From NCBI GenBank assembly GCA_944390015.1, contig CALXOL010000005.1, positions 56,097 to 120,096 of the forward strand: 64,000 bases of DNA, in the 5' to 3' direction. Numbering within the stretch: position 1 is the stretch's first letter; the number at the start of each line of letters is the position of its first letter. A program made the translations under genes and the position numbers. The notes under the pieces were generated by a model that saw only the letters and a list, made by a program, of their open reading frames with translations, was not told the origin of the DNA and ran no database searches. Source of the stretch: an uncultured Spirochaetaceae bacterium (GTDB lineage: Bacteria > Spirochaetota > Spirochaetia > Sphaerochaetales > Sphaerochaetaceae). Below are positions 18,425 through 26,537 of the stretch, in pieces.

Positions 18425-18922
18425 TTATCTCTTGAAATGGATATTACACTTTCCATCTCCGCCGCCGATTGTATAATCGAGCTGAAGCCCAAATCCGCAC
18501 TCAGCAGCGACGTTTCTATCCCCATCCATCGTGATATCACACAGCAAAGCTATCGTCTCATCATCAAACCCAAGCTTCTGCCATGCGGTTATTAATGGAC
18601 AATAATGAAGCCATGCATCCGCATTGTTCTCATCAGAAGTTACAGGATCCATCTGGAAACATCTCCTCATCAAATCTCTGAATGAGAATTTACAGATATC
18701 ATTTCCATCGACTTCCTTTCCATCTGCAGCAGCCTTAATTTTCTTTCCATCAAGATGTCCACATCTAGCAATTGCTCTTCTTGTGATTCCTTCTGCATCG
18801 ACACCAGCTTTTCTCATTTCATCAAAAATCAAACCCATCCATGTCGCACGGAATTCAATAGCGCTCCTTACTGCCTCAACAATCTCATCTCCCTTTACAT
18901 ACTCATTAACAATCTTTGACAT
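18425..18922 (-). CDS. ATC-hydrolase-family protein (L-2-amino-thiazoline-4-carboxylate hydrolase-like)
   Basis: Protein of 165 residues when started at MSKIVNEYVKG, where AGGAGG precedes the ATG at 18922; the in-frame upstream extension lacks a ribosome site. The C-terminal half carries the family signature: LHYCPLITAWQKLGFDDETI, then ALLCDITMDGDRNVAAECGF, then DYTIGGGDGKCNIHF. The conserved Cys/His residues (HYCP, LLCD, KCNIHF) are all present. The founding member opens the thiazoline ring on the way to L-cysteine in pseudomonads, but many gut homologues have no proven substrate. It lies 19 bp below the MtaA-like gene and two genes below a cysteine-desulfidase-family gene, which makes sulfur chemistry plausible. 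Confidence 0.75.
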   Translation of the reverse strand: MSKIVNEYVKGDEIVEAVRSAIEFRATWMGLIFDEMRKAGVDAEGITRRAIARCGHLDGKKIKAAADGKEVDGNDICKFSFRDLMRRCFQMDPVTSDENNADAWLHYCPLITAWQKLGFDDETIALLCDITMDGDRNVAAECGFGLQLDYTIGGGDGKCNIHFKR

Positions 18923-18941
18923 AAAAGTCCTCCTTCGTTTT

Positions 18942-19889
18942 TTATAGATAAGCGTGAGCTGCATCAACGGCTACGCGAATCTTCTCGTTCATAATCGTCT
19001 TCCCCTGGATTGTGCAATCCGCACCGAGCATGAATCCCCTTACATCATCAAGAGAAGAAATAATCTCATTCACATCCGAGACAATCTGTTCATCCGTTCC
19101 ATTCAATATATGTCCTCTATTGTCCATACCACCAAGAATAGGTCTGTTCTTAAAAAGTTTTCTTCCTTCATTCAGCGTCAGACCAGTATCTTTTACCGAC
19201 CAATTGACAATACTTCCAGGGTAATCAACATACCAAGAAGGAGAAGAATGATACTGATAATCAGGTTCCCCGCATATATGGAGTATGTTTTTAGCTCCAA
19301 GCTTCTCGGCATAGTTCAAGACAATAAGATCACCTTCTTTAACAAGGCTGTCAAACTCATCTTTTGTAAAACGCTCCGGCTCACTGAATTGCCCTGAATA
19401 GAAGAGTCCATCGCAACCAGCAGACAAAAATGCTTCAACCCACTCCATCTGAGCCTCTGCCACTACTTTTACGGCAGTTTTCAGATATTCAGGTTCACTC
19501 TTTGCGTAACTCATTACCATATCATAACCAAATGTCTGTACGATGGTTTTCAATGGGCCAAACATCGTCTGGAAGGTATAAGCGTCATGTCCGGTTGCGT
19601 CAACAATTCCTTTTATGACATCAACGAGCTTTCCCAGCGTCTTCGCCTCTCGGCCTGGATACTTTAACTTATTCCAGTCAGATGCCGTATTCACAGTCAG
19701 ATCAATCGGTTCTATGTAATCCTGCATTATCTTGTAAACATCAACATCTGTTTGCTTAAACGTTTTCAGATGAGCCTTGATCATCTCTGATTCTGTAAAC
19801 TCACTCTTATAATGATACCAGAACCCCGCAGGAATCTTATCCGCCTTTTCTCCTTTTAGAACAGCTGAAACCCTTTCGTATTTATTCAT
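18942..19889 (-). CDS. Uroporphyrinogen decarboxylase-fold methyltransferase, MtaA-like
   Basis: Protein of 315 residues with the URO-D TIM-barrel fold. Unlike true HemE, it has the zinc ligand set of MtaA/MtbA thiol methyltransferases: His204-x-Cys206 in NILHICGEPDY and Cys292 in MLGADCTIQGKT. The N-terminus MNKYERVSAVLKGEKADKIP is typical of this branch. Zinc activates a thiol that accepts a methyl group, usually from a corrinoid protein, but no corrinoid protein or MtaB-like partner is encoded here. A GAGAGGA ribosome site precedes the ATG. It is in the operon between the cysteine-desulfidase-family and ATC-hydrolase-family genes. The real methyl donor and acceptor are unknown. Confidence 0.8.
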   Translation of the reverse strand: MNKYERVSAVLKGEKADKIPAGFWYHYKSEFTESEMIKAHLKTFKQTDVDVYKIMQDYIEPIDLTVNTASDWNKLKYPGREAKTLGKLVDVIKGIVDATGHDAYTFQTMFGPLKTIVQTFGYDMVMSYAKSEPEYLKTAVKVVAEAQMEWVEAFLSAGCDGLFYSGQFSEPERFTKDEFDSLVKEGDLIVLNYAEKLGAKNILHICGEPDYQYHSSPSWYVDYPGSIVNWSVKDTGLTLNEGRKLFKNRPILGGMDNRGHILNGTDEQIVSDVNEIISSLDDVRGFMLGADCTIQGKTIMNEKIRVAVDAAHAYL

Positions 19890-19979
19890 GTTGTCCTCTC
19901 TTTTGTTTATTCTACTAATATTATCAGTATTATATTATAGAAATATCTATAATACAAGCTTTATTATTACCAACATTCA

Positions 19980-21263
19980 TCAGGCACGTTTATGGTTATG
20001 TTCAATCAGCAAGGAAAGAACGGTTTTATCTAACGGCACCATTCCATCCCTAGAGATCTTCTCAATGACATCAAGCGTATCATCAGCAGAATATCCCAAG
20101 ACACCTTCGCCTGCTGGCACCTTATTTCCCGCCATTACGATTTTGCAGCTCAAAGCAGCTCCATCCAGACATGAATGAATCTTAAGAGCACAACTTCCCT
20201 TTGCTCCATCACAAAGAAGCCCTATAAGATTTGCTACCATCAAATCAGAGACATCCTTCATCTGTTCAAGTGTCCCTGAAAGAAGATACACATATCCGAC
20301 AGCGGTTCCGATAGAAGCTGTGAAAGCTCCGCAAAGAGCGGAAAGACGCCCTTTCCTATCAGTAAGCATCAATGCTGTTAGATGTGATAAAGCAAGAGCC
20401 CTTATAATATCCTCTTCACTCTTTGAAAGGCCTTTACCTAAGACAAGAAGCGGAACAGATATTGTTATTCCCTGATTTCCACTTCCTGAGTTTATAACGA
20501 CCGGCATCGGGCAACCTGCCATACGTGCATCGGAGGCCGCAGATGCATAAGAAGAGGCCTTTGCGAAAAGAGAATCAATATCATGCATCTCATCTCCATC
20601 TTGAGGGCATGATATTCTGCCAACGGAAATTCCGTAATTCTTTTTTATTGCAAATTCAGATAGCTCCAGATTAACCTTGGCACAATCCAATAAGAATGAA
20701 ATTCTTTCAAGAGGCACAGTGCAAGCAAATTCATAAATATCATCAAGAGAATAAGTGTTTTTATCCTCAGACATGTTTTGCTGGCTAAAACTTTCTTCTC
20801 TCTCCCCATCCATAAGGATTCTGACATTTGTATGAAAGTCCTTGGCCACAGCTGTAACTGCCCTTTCTCCTTTCTTTAAAGTTATGGAAACATAAACAGG
20901 AGGAGCCCCTTCTGCAAGTTCAACAGATATCTTTCTCTCACCTAATAACTTCGCAGCCCTTTGAGTATCCTCTTCATTTAGAGCCGAAAGAATATTAAGT
21001 CCTCTAAAAGGATCTGAAATCACAATTCCTAAGGCAGCTGCCGCACTTATTCCTTTCAAATCGGAATTGGGGAGCCCAACATGCATGACATTTTTTATCA
21101 TATCCCGACTGGCACGTATTACAATGTTTTCCGGCTCAAGACCAAAACTGTTTTGAGCCGTTGCAGCCGTTAGGGCAACACATGCGGGTTCAGTGCATCC
21201 CATCGCAACCTGAAGTTCCGAGCGGAGCCTCTCAAGGAAGACATCAGCTTTTGTTTTTTCCAT
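19980..21263 (-). CDS. L-cysteine desulfidase / UPF0597 family protein
   Basis: Protein of 427 residues from the ATG at 21263, which has AGGAGG 6 bp upstream; the longer in-frame start at 21326 would run into the preceding gene and lacks a site. It shows the CyuA/CdsB pattern: GCTEPACVALTAATA at 22-36, INSGSGNQGITISVP, and a Cys set (Cys311 in ALCGAF, Cys351 and Cys358 in LLCDGAKGSCALKI) that ligates an iron-sulfur cluster in the family. These enzymes break L-cysteine to pyruvate, ammonia and sulfide, and related ones act on serine. It starts 11 bp after the variable-protein gene, so it is co-transcribed with it. A 90 bp gap follows before the MtaA-like gene. Confidence 0.85.
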   Translation of the reverse strand: MEKTKADVFLERLRSELQVAMGCTEPACVALTAATAQNSFGLEPENIVIRASRDMIKNVMHVGLPNSDLKGISAAAALGIVISDPFRGLNILSALNEEDTQRAAKLLGERKISVELAEGAPPVYVSITLKKGERAVTAVAKDFHTNVRILMDGEREESFSQQNMSEDKNTYSLDDIYEFACTVPLERISFLLDCAKVNLELSEFAIKKNYGISVGRISCPQDGDEMHDIDSLFAKASSYASAASDARMAGCPMPVVINSGSGNQGITISVPLLVLGKGLSKSEEDIIRALALSHLTALMLTDRKGRLSALCGAFTASIGTAVGYVYLLSGTLEQMKDVSDLMVANLIGLLCDGAKGSCALKIHSCLDGAALSCKIVMAGNKVPAGEGVLGYSADDTLDVIEKISRDGMVPLDKTVLSLLIEHNHKRA

Positions 21264-21274
21264 GTTTTCCTCCT

Positions 21275-21396
21275 TCAGAGCCCTGGGCAACAAAGTCTTG
21301 TGCCGATGTGAACATTTACTTTCCAAGGCTGATCATCGGGATTTATCGCACGAGCTCCACAGTATGAGCCCCTATGCCAATGTCCACCAGCAGCTA
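21275..21396 (-). other. Candidate DGR variable repeat (VR)
   Basis: This is the 3' end of the lectin-fold gene, encoding LAAGGHWHRGSYCGARAI onwards. Codons CAT, CAT, AGG, TAC and CAC at the exposed positions could each arise by adenine substitution of AAT, AAT, AAG, AAC and AAC, and they sit between conserved GGT GGA, TGG and GGA GCT CGT GCG codons. The last bases (TGTTGCCCAGGGCTC) are GC-rich, as at known mutagenic-homing start sites. This is a resemblance, not proof; the template repeat was not seen. Confidence 0.5.
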
Positions 21397-22462
21397 ATGA
21401 TGAAAAGCTGTCAGTTTTCCATCCATATATCTGCCCCATGTCCTTACCAAGCTGATCATAATATGTCCAGTCGCCACTTGCCGCATCATGCCTGTTCGTA
21501 TACTCTCCAAGCCATTCCCAAACATTACCTGTGGTATCGACAACATTCATTGCACTTACGGCATATGGTTTTGCCCCATTCTCAGGATCGTAGTTACCAC
21601 TTTCCAAATCCACAGAGCATCCACAACGAGCTCGTACTTTGTTATCGACATCGGTCCAGCCATACTCGTTATCATGATCATGCCCTTGAGGTGCCCCATA
21701 TGCAGCCATAAGGAATTCCTGATAGGTAAGAAGTCGCATCCCCACCCTCTCTGATAACTCTGTAAAATTGTATTGGCATAGCCCATAGATGCCTGAAACA
21801 GGATATGCTCCGTACTGACTCTGCAATTCTCCCTCTGCAACATGAGTCAGAGAATTGCCATCCATAAATGAGAACGGATACTTCATGCTCGCCTGATAAA
21901 TCGAGACCCATATCAATCCAACTTTCACCATTGAACCAAAGAGTGTTCTTGGCCTGTTTGCCAAATCCCATACAGAATTCGGGACTATCCCCTTGGTAAC
22001 ATTTTTCTGCCAAATCACTTTTGAGGAACCGAATTTATTCCCTTCTCCATCGACGGGAACATATAAACCATCGTCACTTACTACCCTTACTGCTCCAAAG
22101 TGAAAGCCTCCGATCTTTCTTGAAGTCTCGTCATCATATCCTTCAGGCCATGTTGAATTTTCAGATATAACTATTCCAACTTGTGCCTTATCAAGAACAA
22201 GATAAACGAAATAATCATGCCCATATTTCAAGGCCCCGGGGACATCCAGATAATCCTCTACTCTAATTTTAATGTCACCCATATTCTCAATAAATTTCCA
22301 TGAATTTCCTACTCTGAAAGCGAAAGCGCATCCATCTTTAAGCGTAAGAGTATTATCATTCCAGGAATATGGATTACTTTTTGTCAGATAACAATTACCA
22401 AGAAGAGAAAAACCTCTTTCCCCCAAAAAGAATTTATCTGTTGATTTTAGAGTTCTCAGCAT
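21275..22462 (-). CDS. C-type-lectin/FGE-fold protein ending in a DGR-like variable region
   Basis: Protein of 395 residues. The central and C-terminal part has the formylglycine-enzyme/sulfatase-modifying fold: GMRLLTYQEFLMAAYGAPQG, then VVDTTGNVWEWLGEY, then SSLAAGGHWHRGSYCGARA and INPDDQPWKVNVHIGTRL at the end. The last 40 residues match the layout of target proteins of diversity-generating retroelements (Mtd, TvpA and relatives), where GG.W..G...G.R. with variable aromatic and His residues forms the ligand surface. The N-terminal 150 residues have no assigned domain. There is no signal peptide. GAGGAG precedes the ATG, which overlaps the 94-residue gene by 7 bp. No reverse transcriptase or template repeat is in the window. 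It could also be a non-diversified homologue. Confidence 0.75.
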   Translation of the reverse strand: MLRTLKSTDKFFLGERGFSLLGNCYLTKSNPYSWNDNTLTLKDGCAFAFRVGNSWKFIENMGDIKIRVEDYLDVPGALKYGHDYFVYLVLDKAQVGIVISENSTWPEGYDDETSRKIGGFHFGAVRVVSDDGLYVPVDGEGNKFGSSKVIWQKNVTKGIVPNSVWDLANRPRTLFGSMVKVGLIWVSIYQASMKYPFSFMDGNSLTHVAEGELQSQYGAYPVSGIYGLCQYNFTELSERVGMRLLTYQEFLMAAYGAPQGHDHDNEYGWTDVDNKVRARCGCSVDLESGNYDPENGAKPYAVSAMNVVDTTGNVWEWLGEYTNRHDAASGDWTYYDQLGKDMGQIYGWKTDSFSSLAAGGHWHRGSYCGARAINPDDQPWKVNVHIGTRLCCPGL

Positions 22463-22740
22463 TTTTTCAACTCCTCTATCATTTTATCTATCTCTGAGTT
22501 ATCAAAACCAATCCTTCTAAAGAGGGAGTTTTTATCCTCCCTCTCCTCATAATCATCCTGGTTCTGCTTCTCTGCTCTCTTAGAAAAAGCCTCATCCTTT
22601 AAAGCCATGAAAAAAGTACTCTTTCTTAGCCTCTCCAGCCTTGCAATCACTTCCTTTTTGTATTCAGGATGCCGCAGTGCATAGTCAAATGCATTTAGAT
22701 AATCGGATTTTGTATTCAGTGAGTATGGAATACCTTTCAT
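22456..22740 (-). CDS. Small hypothetical protein preceding the variable protein
   Basis: Protein of 94 residues from MKGIPYSLN, chosen because GGAGGAGAGA lies directly before the ATG at 22740; an ATG at 22755 would place that site inside the gene. It is charged and predicted helical (RLERLRKSTFFMALKDEAFS, then KMIEELKKC at the end). No domain is recognised. NTKSDYLNAFDYALRHPEY resembles the N-terminal parts of small proteins I associate with phage-like variable-protein cassettes, but I cannot confirm this. It ends 7 bp inside the start of the variable-protein gene, so translation is coupled and it may be a partner or chaperone of that protein. Confidence 0.6.
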   Translation of the reverse strand: MKGIPYSLNTKSDYLNAFDYALRHPEYKKEVIARLERLRKSTFFMALKDEAFSKRAEKQNQDDYEEREDKNSLFRRIGFDNSEIDKMIEELKKC

Positions 22741-22751
22741 TCTCTCCTCCA

Positions 22752-23831
22752 TCAACCCTGGGAGCAGTCAACCCAAGTACGTTTTTCGGAAGATTCCACA
22801 ATTCTTTCCATTAGATACTGAGCCCTCAGTCCTTCATCCATTTCTGCGGCAAGTCCGTCCGGGCAGCCATTAACGATATCAAAGAAGGACTGCATCATGT
22901 CCGCTTTAAATTCAGCAGGAGTTGGAATGATGTCAAACTTATAAGAATCGACATAAGGCTTTCCAATACATACTTCAACGTTATCCTCAAGATTCTTATC
23001 CGTCAGGTTATAGATTACCGCACCTTTGGTTCCATAGATTGAGACCCTCTGGTAATTCTTTCTACCAAGACAGCATTTGCTGATTATGAAAACACCCGTA
23101 GCTCCGGTATTGAATTTCGTCATCATATGGCAGTAGTCATCCGTATTTACTTCCCTCATCTCTTTTGTCACAGGATCAGGACGCATCTTTATTACATTAT
23201 CCGTAGTTGCACAGATTTCCTTGTAATCCAATCCTGTCATGAATGTTACGAGATCTGTAATATGGCACCCGAGGTCATACACTACTCCACCACCTGCCAC
23301 ATTCTTCTCAAAACGCCAGAAAGAGGAGAAAGAGAATGGTCTGAGGTCATAGTCCTGAATATACTCTACATATACATGGTAGATATCTCCGATATCACCA
23401 TTTTTAATAATGTCCCTGACAAATCTCGCGGCGCTCTTAAAACGATAAGTAAAGCAGATCATATTTTTCACATTTGACTTCTTTACTATCTCATTAAGCT
23501 CTTTTACTTCCTCATAGTTGACGCCAACCGGCTTCTCCATTGCAAAATGTATGCCTCTTTTTATTGCGGCTTTGGCCATCTTTACATGGGTATTATTCGG
23601 CGTACAGATGCTTACCGCATCTATTAAACCGCTATCGAACATTTTTTCATAATCAGTAAACAAATGACTGGAATCCAACCCTACTTCCGCACCCTTTTTC
23701 ATCAGTGCCTCTTCATTGGAATCACAAATTGCAGCAAGTTCTGCATCCTTACTTGCCATGATACCGTTGTAATGCCTTGTGAAAATCATTCCAGTTCCAA
23801 TGATTCCCATCCTAATCTTCTTTTTTTCCAT
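22752..23831 (-). CDS. Gfo/Idh/MocA-family oxidoreductase
   Basis: Protein of 359 residues. The Rossmann start is RMGIIGTGMIFTRHYNGIMA, followed by VSICTPNNTHVKMAKAAIKR and HFAMEKPVGVNYEEV with the catalytic EKP lysine, then GGGVVYDLGCHITDLVTFMT. These enzymes use NAD(P) to oxidise or reduce sugars, inositols or related polyols in the cytoplasm. AGGAGG lies 6 bp before the ATG, and a strong promoter is centred about 45 bp upstream. It is the first gene of the operon down to 17225. The substrate is unknown, but the shared promoter with the family-5 ABC transporter suggests it acts on an imported compound. Confidence 0.88.
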   Translation of the reverse strand: MEKKKIRMGIIGTGMIFTRHYNGIMASKDAELAAICDSNEEALMKKGAEVGLDSSHLFTDYEKMFDSGLIDAVSICTPNNTHVKMAKAAIKRGIHFAMEKPVGVNYEEVKELNEIVKKSNVKNMICFTYRFKSAARFVRDIIKNGDIGDIYHVYVEYIQDYDLRPFSFSSFWRFEKNVAGGGVVYDLGCHITDLVTFMTGLDYKEICATTDNVIKMRPDPVTKEMREVNTDDYCHMMTKFNTGATGVFIISKCCLGRKNYQRVSIYGTKGAVIYNLTDKNLEDNVEVCIGKPYVDSYKFDIIPTPAEFKADMMQSFFDIVNGCPDGLAAEMDEGLRAQYLMERIVESSEKRTWVDCSQG

Positions 23832-23862
23832 AAAAGCCTCCTTTGTTAGACTATCTACAATT

Positions 23863-23891
23863 ATCTTAAATCTGACTTCTAATCATGTCAA
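23863..23891 (-). promoter_or_regulatory. Sigma70-type promoter with TGAC-N10-GTCA element, upstream of the Gfo/Idh operon
   Basis: On the minus strand TTGACA (23886-23891), a 17 bp spacer and TAAGAT (23863-23868) make a near-consensus promoter. The inverted repeat TGAC-N10-GTCA (23873-23890) covers the -35 and the spacer. Nearly the same sequence occurs upstream of the transporter operon at 35803-35831, so a shared regulator is likely. Confidence 0.7.
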
Positions 23892-24020
23892 TAAAATCTT
23901 TTTCGAATATTAAGCACTTTCATTCTTGTATATTTGTTTAAAAAGTAAAGAAATAAAATCTATTAAAACTGGCTATATCCAATAGGATTAACTGTAAATG
24001 AATAGATTGATGAAAATAAT

Positions 24021-24041
24021 ATGGCTCCACTCGTGAGCCAT
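24021..24041 (-). terminator. Hairpin after the aldo-keto reductase gene
   Basis: ATGGCTC and GAGCCAT form a 7 bp stem with a 7-base loop, followed on the minus strand by ATTATTTTCAT. It lies 9 bp below the stop of the gene ending at 24050 and is a plausible, moderately strong terminator. Confidence 0.5.
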
Positions 24042-24049
24042 AAATATAA

Positions 24050-25054
24050 TTAAAAAACACTTGTGATTTGATTGATTTTATCTAATTCCTCTTCGGAAAA
24101 CTCAGTAATACTCATTATGCATTTGAGATTATCAAGAATCTGCTCTGCATTTCTGGCCCCTATTATAACAGTTGAAACCTCCTTGTGCCTAAGAACAAAT
24201 GAAAGAGCCATCTTATTGAGTGTCTCACCCCTCTCTTCAGCTAAACCATTTAAAGCCCTTAAAGCCTCAACCCTCTCATCTGTCAGGTAGCTTTCCTTTA
24301 AGAATCTGTTTTCATGCGCCCTTGTATTCAAGCCTATTTTCCCTGAAAGATATTTACCAGTAAGCATACCCTGTGCTAACGGGGAAAAAACAGATGAGCC
24401 TATTCCTGTTTCATGCAATGCAGTGAAAAGATTATCGTTTTCAATACTACGGTCAATCATTGAATATCTCACCTGATTAATCAGTGGATGAATATGATAA
24501 TCATCTTCTAGAATTTTCTTTGCTTTTTTTAGAAGCGCTGATGGATATCTACTTAATCCGACATAAAGAGCTTTTCCCTGTGTTACGGCCGATGCAAGGG
24601 CACCCATTGTCTCCTTAAGAGGTGTATCTGGATCCGGTCTATGGTGATAGAAAATATCAACATATTCAAGATTCATTCTCTTTAGCGATGCATCTAGAGA
24701 AGAAAGTAGATATTTCCTACTGCCCCAGTTGCCATATGGACTATCATTCATTTTATAGCCTGCTTTCGTACTGATTATAATCTCATCCCTATATGAACCA
24801 AGGTCTGAGGAAAGAATTGCTCCGAAATTTCTTTCCGCCTCACCCTCTGGAGGACCATAATTATTTGCCAAGTCAAAGCAGGTTATACCATTGTCAAATG
24901 AAGTGAGAACCATGCGTCTCATCTCATTCTTATTACTTTCTGCTCCAAAATTATGCCATAAGCCAAGAGATAAGGTGCTCATCATCAATCCGGAACTACC
25001 GCATCTACGATAAAAAGTCATATCATATCTATTGGAAGCTGCAACATATCCCAT
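24050..25054 (-). CDS. Aldo/keto reductase (YghZ-like)
   Basis: Protein of 334 residues. It contains LMMSTLSLGLWHNFGAESNK, TCFDLANNYGPPEGEAERNF with catalytic Asp and Tyr, IISTKAGYKM (Lys) and VDIFYHHRPDPDTPLKETMG (His), then SVFSPLAQGMLTGKYLSG. This is the pattern of the YghZ/L-glyceraldehyde-3-phosphate reductase and Kv-beta-like AKR group. It uses NADPH to reduce aldehydes or ketones in the cytoplasm. It begins 3 bp after the NfnB-type gene with a GAGGT site, so it belongs to that transcript, yet its GC content returns to the low regional value. The substrate is unknown. Confidence 0.88.
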   Translation of the reverse strand: MGYVAASNRYDMTFYRRCGSSGLMMSTLSLGLWHNFGAESNKNEMRRMVLTSFDNGITCFDLANNYGPPEGEAERNFGAILSSDLGSYRDEIIISTKAGYKMNDSPYGNWGSRKYLLSSLDASLKRMNLEYVDIFYHHRPDPDTPLKETMGALASAVTQGKALYVGLSRYPSALLKKAKKILEDDYHIHPLINQVRYSMIDRSIENDNLFTALHETGIGSSVFSPLAQGMLTGKYLSGKIGLNTRAHENRFLKESYLTDERVEALRALNGLAEERGETLNKMALSFVLRHKEVSTVIIGARNAEQILDNLKCIMSITEFSEEELDKINQITSVF

Positions 25055-25057
25055 GCT

Positions 25058-26536
25058 CTACCTCATCTTAGCAAGATACTCATTAATCGCCTTAGCGGCC
25101 TTTCTGCCCTGTCCCATGGCAAGGATTACGGTCGCAGCCCCGAGGACTATGTCCCCTCCTGCGTAAACCCCTTCCATGCTCGTTCTCATCGTCTCCTCGT
25201 CAACTATGAAGTTCCCCCTCCTGTTGACCTCGATCTCCGGCGTCGTCATCTTTATAAGGGGGTTCGACGCGTTGCCGATTGCAACTATGACCTCGTCGTA
25301 TGGTACCTCCTCGTCGCTCCCGGGTATCTCCACGGGGCTCCTCCTGCCGCTTCCATCAGGCTCCCCGAGCTCGCACCTGCGGATCACGAGCGCCCTCACC
25401 TTGCCGCTCTCGTCCCCGAGGATCTCGACAGGCTGGCTGAGCATGCGGATCACGCACCCCTCCTCGACTGCGTGCTCTATCTCCTCCTTGCGGGCCGGCA
25501 TCTCGGTGCGCGTCCTGCGGTATATGATGTCAACGCTCTCTGCTCCGAGACGCAGCGCCGTCCTCGCAGCATCCATCGCTACGTTCCCCCCTCCGAGGAC
25601 GGCAACCCGCCTGCCCTCGTACTCGGGCGTGTGGCTCCGCTCCCTGTCGTACGCCTTCATCAGGTTGCTCCTCGTCAGGTACTCGTTCGCCGAGAGCACT
25701 CCAACTAGGTTCTCCCCGGCTATGCCCATGAACTTCGGAAGCCCGGCTCCCGTGCCGATGAACACCGCATCGAAGCCGTCCTCCTCCCTCAGCTCCGCTA
25801 TCGTCCGAGTGCGCCCCACGAGCACGTTCCTCTCCATCCTGACGCCCATCTTCTCGAGCCTGCTTATCTCCCTGTCCACCAGGCGCTTGGGAAGGCGGAA
25901 CTCGGGAATCCCGTAGCTGAGCACGCCGCCGCTCTTATGCAGCGCCTCGTACATCACCACCTCGTGCCCCTCCCTCCTGACGTCGGCAGCACATGCGATG
26001 GACGCGGGCCCGGAGCCGACTACGGCCACCTTCCTCCCCGTCGCCCCCTTCACCTCAGGAACGCTCTCTTCCTCAGAGCACCAGTCGGCGACGAACCTCT
26101 CGAGACGCCCTATGCCGACCGCCTTGTCCACGTCCTTGAGCGCCTTGCCGACCGTGCAGTGCTTCTGGCACTGAGACTCCTGCGGACACACCCTGCCGCA
26201 GATGCTCGGCAGTATGCTCTCCTCCTGGATCACGCTGAGCGCACCCCTGTAGTCCCTCTCCTGTATCCTCGCTATGAACCGCGGTATGTCTATCGACACC
26301 GGGCAGCCCTCGACGCACGGCCTGTTTTTACACCCGAGGCACCTCATCGCCTCCAGCACAGCCATGTCCTCAGTATATCCAAGTGCGACCTCTTCCATGT
26401 TGCCGCGCCTCGCTTTTGCGTCCTGGCTCGGCATCTCCTGGTGCTCTATCGCCATCCTCTCCTTCACTCCGAGGCTCTCAGGAAGCGCCGCTAGCGCCTC
26501 CTTCGCCTTCCTCTCAAGCTCTGCTACAGACGCCAT
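25058..26536 (-). CDS. nfnB: NfnB/SudA/GltA-like FAD-NADPH oxidoreductase, large subunit of a bifurcating transhydrogenase
   Basis: Protein of 492 residues. Two ferredoxin-like Cys sets are in the N-terminus: CLGCKNRPCVEGCPV (Cys66, 69, 74, 78) and ICGRVCPQESQCQKHC (Cys113, 117, 123, 127). Then come GRKVAVVGSGPASIACAADV (FAD site), GRRVAVLGGGNVAMDAARTA (NADPH site) and GVYAGGDIVLGAATVILAMG (FAD). It is the size and layout of NfnB or the GltA-like homotetrameric protein, not of true glutamate synthase small subunit. It pairs with the gene at 26538. The DNA is about 60% GC with many ATA and AGG codons, unlike its neighbours. Confidence 0.9.
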   Translation of the reverse strand: MASVAELERKAKEALAALPESLGVKERMAIEHQEMPSQDAKARRGNMEEVALGYTEDMAVLEAMRCLGCKNRPCVEGCPVSIDIPRFIARIQERDYRGALSVIQEESILPSICGRVCPQESQCQKHCTVGKALKDVDKAVGIGRLERFVADWCSEEESVPEVKGATGRKVAVVGSGPASIACAADVRREGHEVVMYEALHKSGGVLSYGIPEFRLPKRLVDREISRLEKMGVRMERNVLVGRTRTIAELREEDGFDAVFIGTGAGLPKFMGIAGENLVGVLSANEYLTRSNLMKAYDRERSHTPEYEGRRVAVLGGGNVAMDAARTALRLGAESVDIIYRRTRTEMPARKEEIEHAVEEGCVIRMLSQPVEILGDESGKVRALVIRRCELGEPDGSGRRSPVEIPGSDEEVPYDEVIVAIGNASNPLIKMTTPEIEVNRRGNFIVDEETMRTSMEGVYAGGDIVLGAATVILAMGQGRKAAKAINEYLAKMR

Positions 26537-26537
26537 A

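Noticed and set aside
18942..19889. HemE uroporphyrinogen decarboxylase
   Set aside because: The protein has the His-x-Cys and Cys zinc ligands of MtaA-like methyltransferases and no haem genes are close.
21275..22462. A complete DGR with reverse transcriptase and template repeat in the window
   Set aside because: I found no reverse transcriptase motif in any long frame and no second copy of the variable-region sequence in the intergenic stretches I read. Only the target-like protein is supported.
25058..26536. Glutamate synthase small subunit
   Set aside because: The partner is an NfnA/SudB-like protein and there is no large glutamate synthase gene nearby; the size and Cys pattern fit NfnB.
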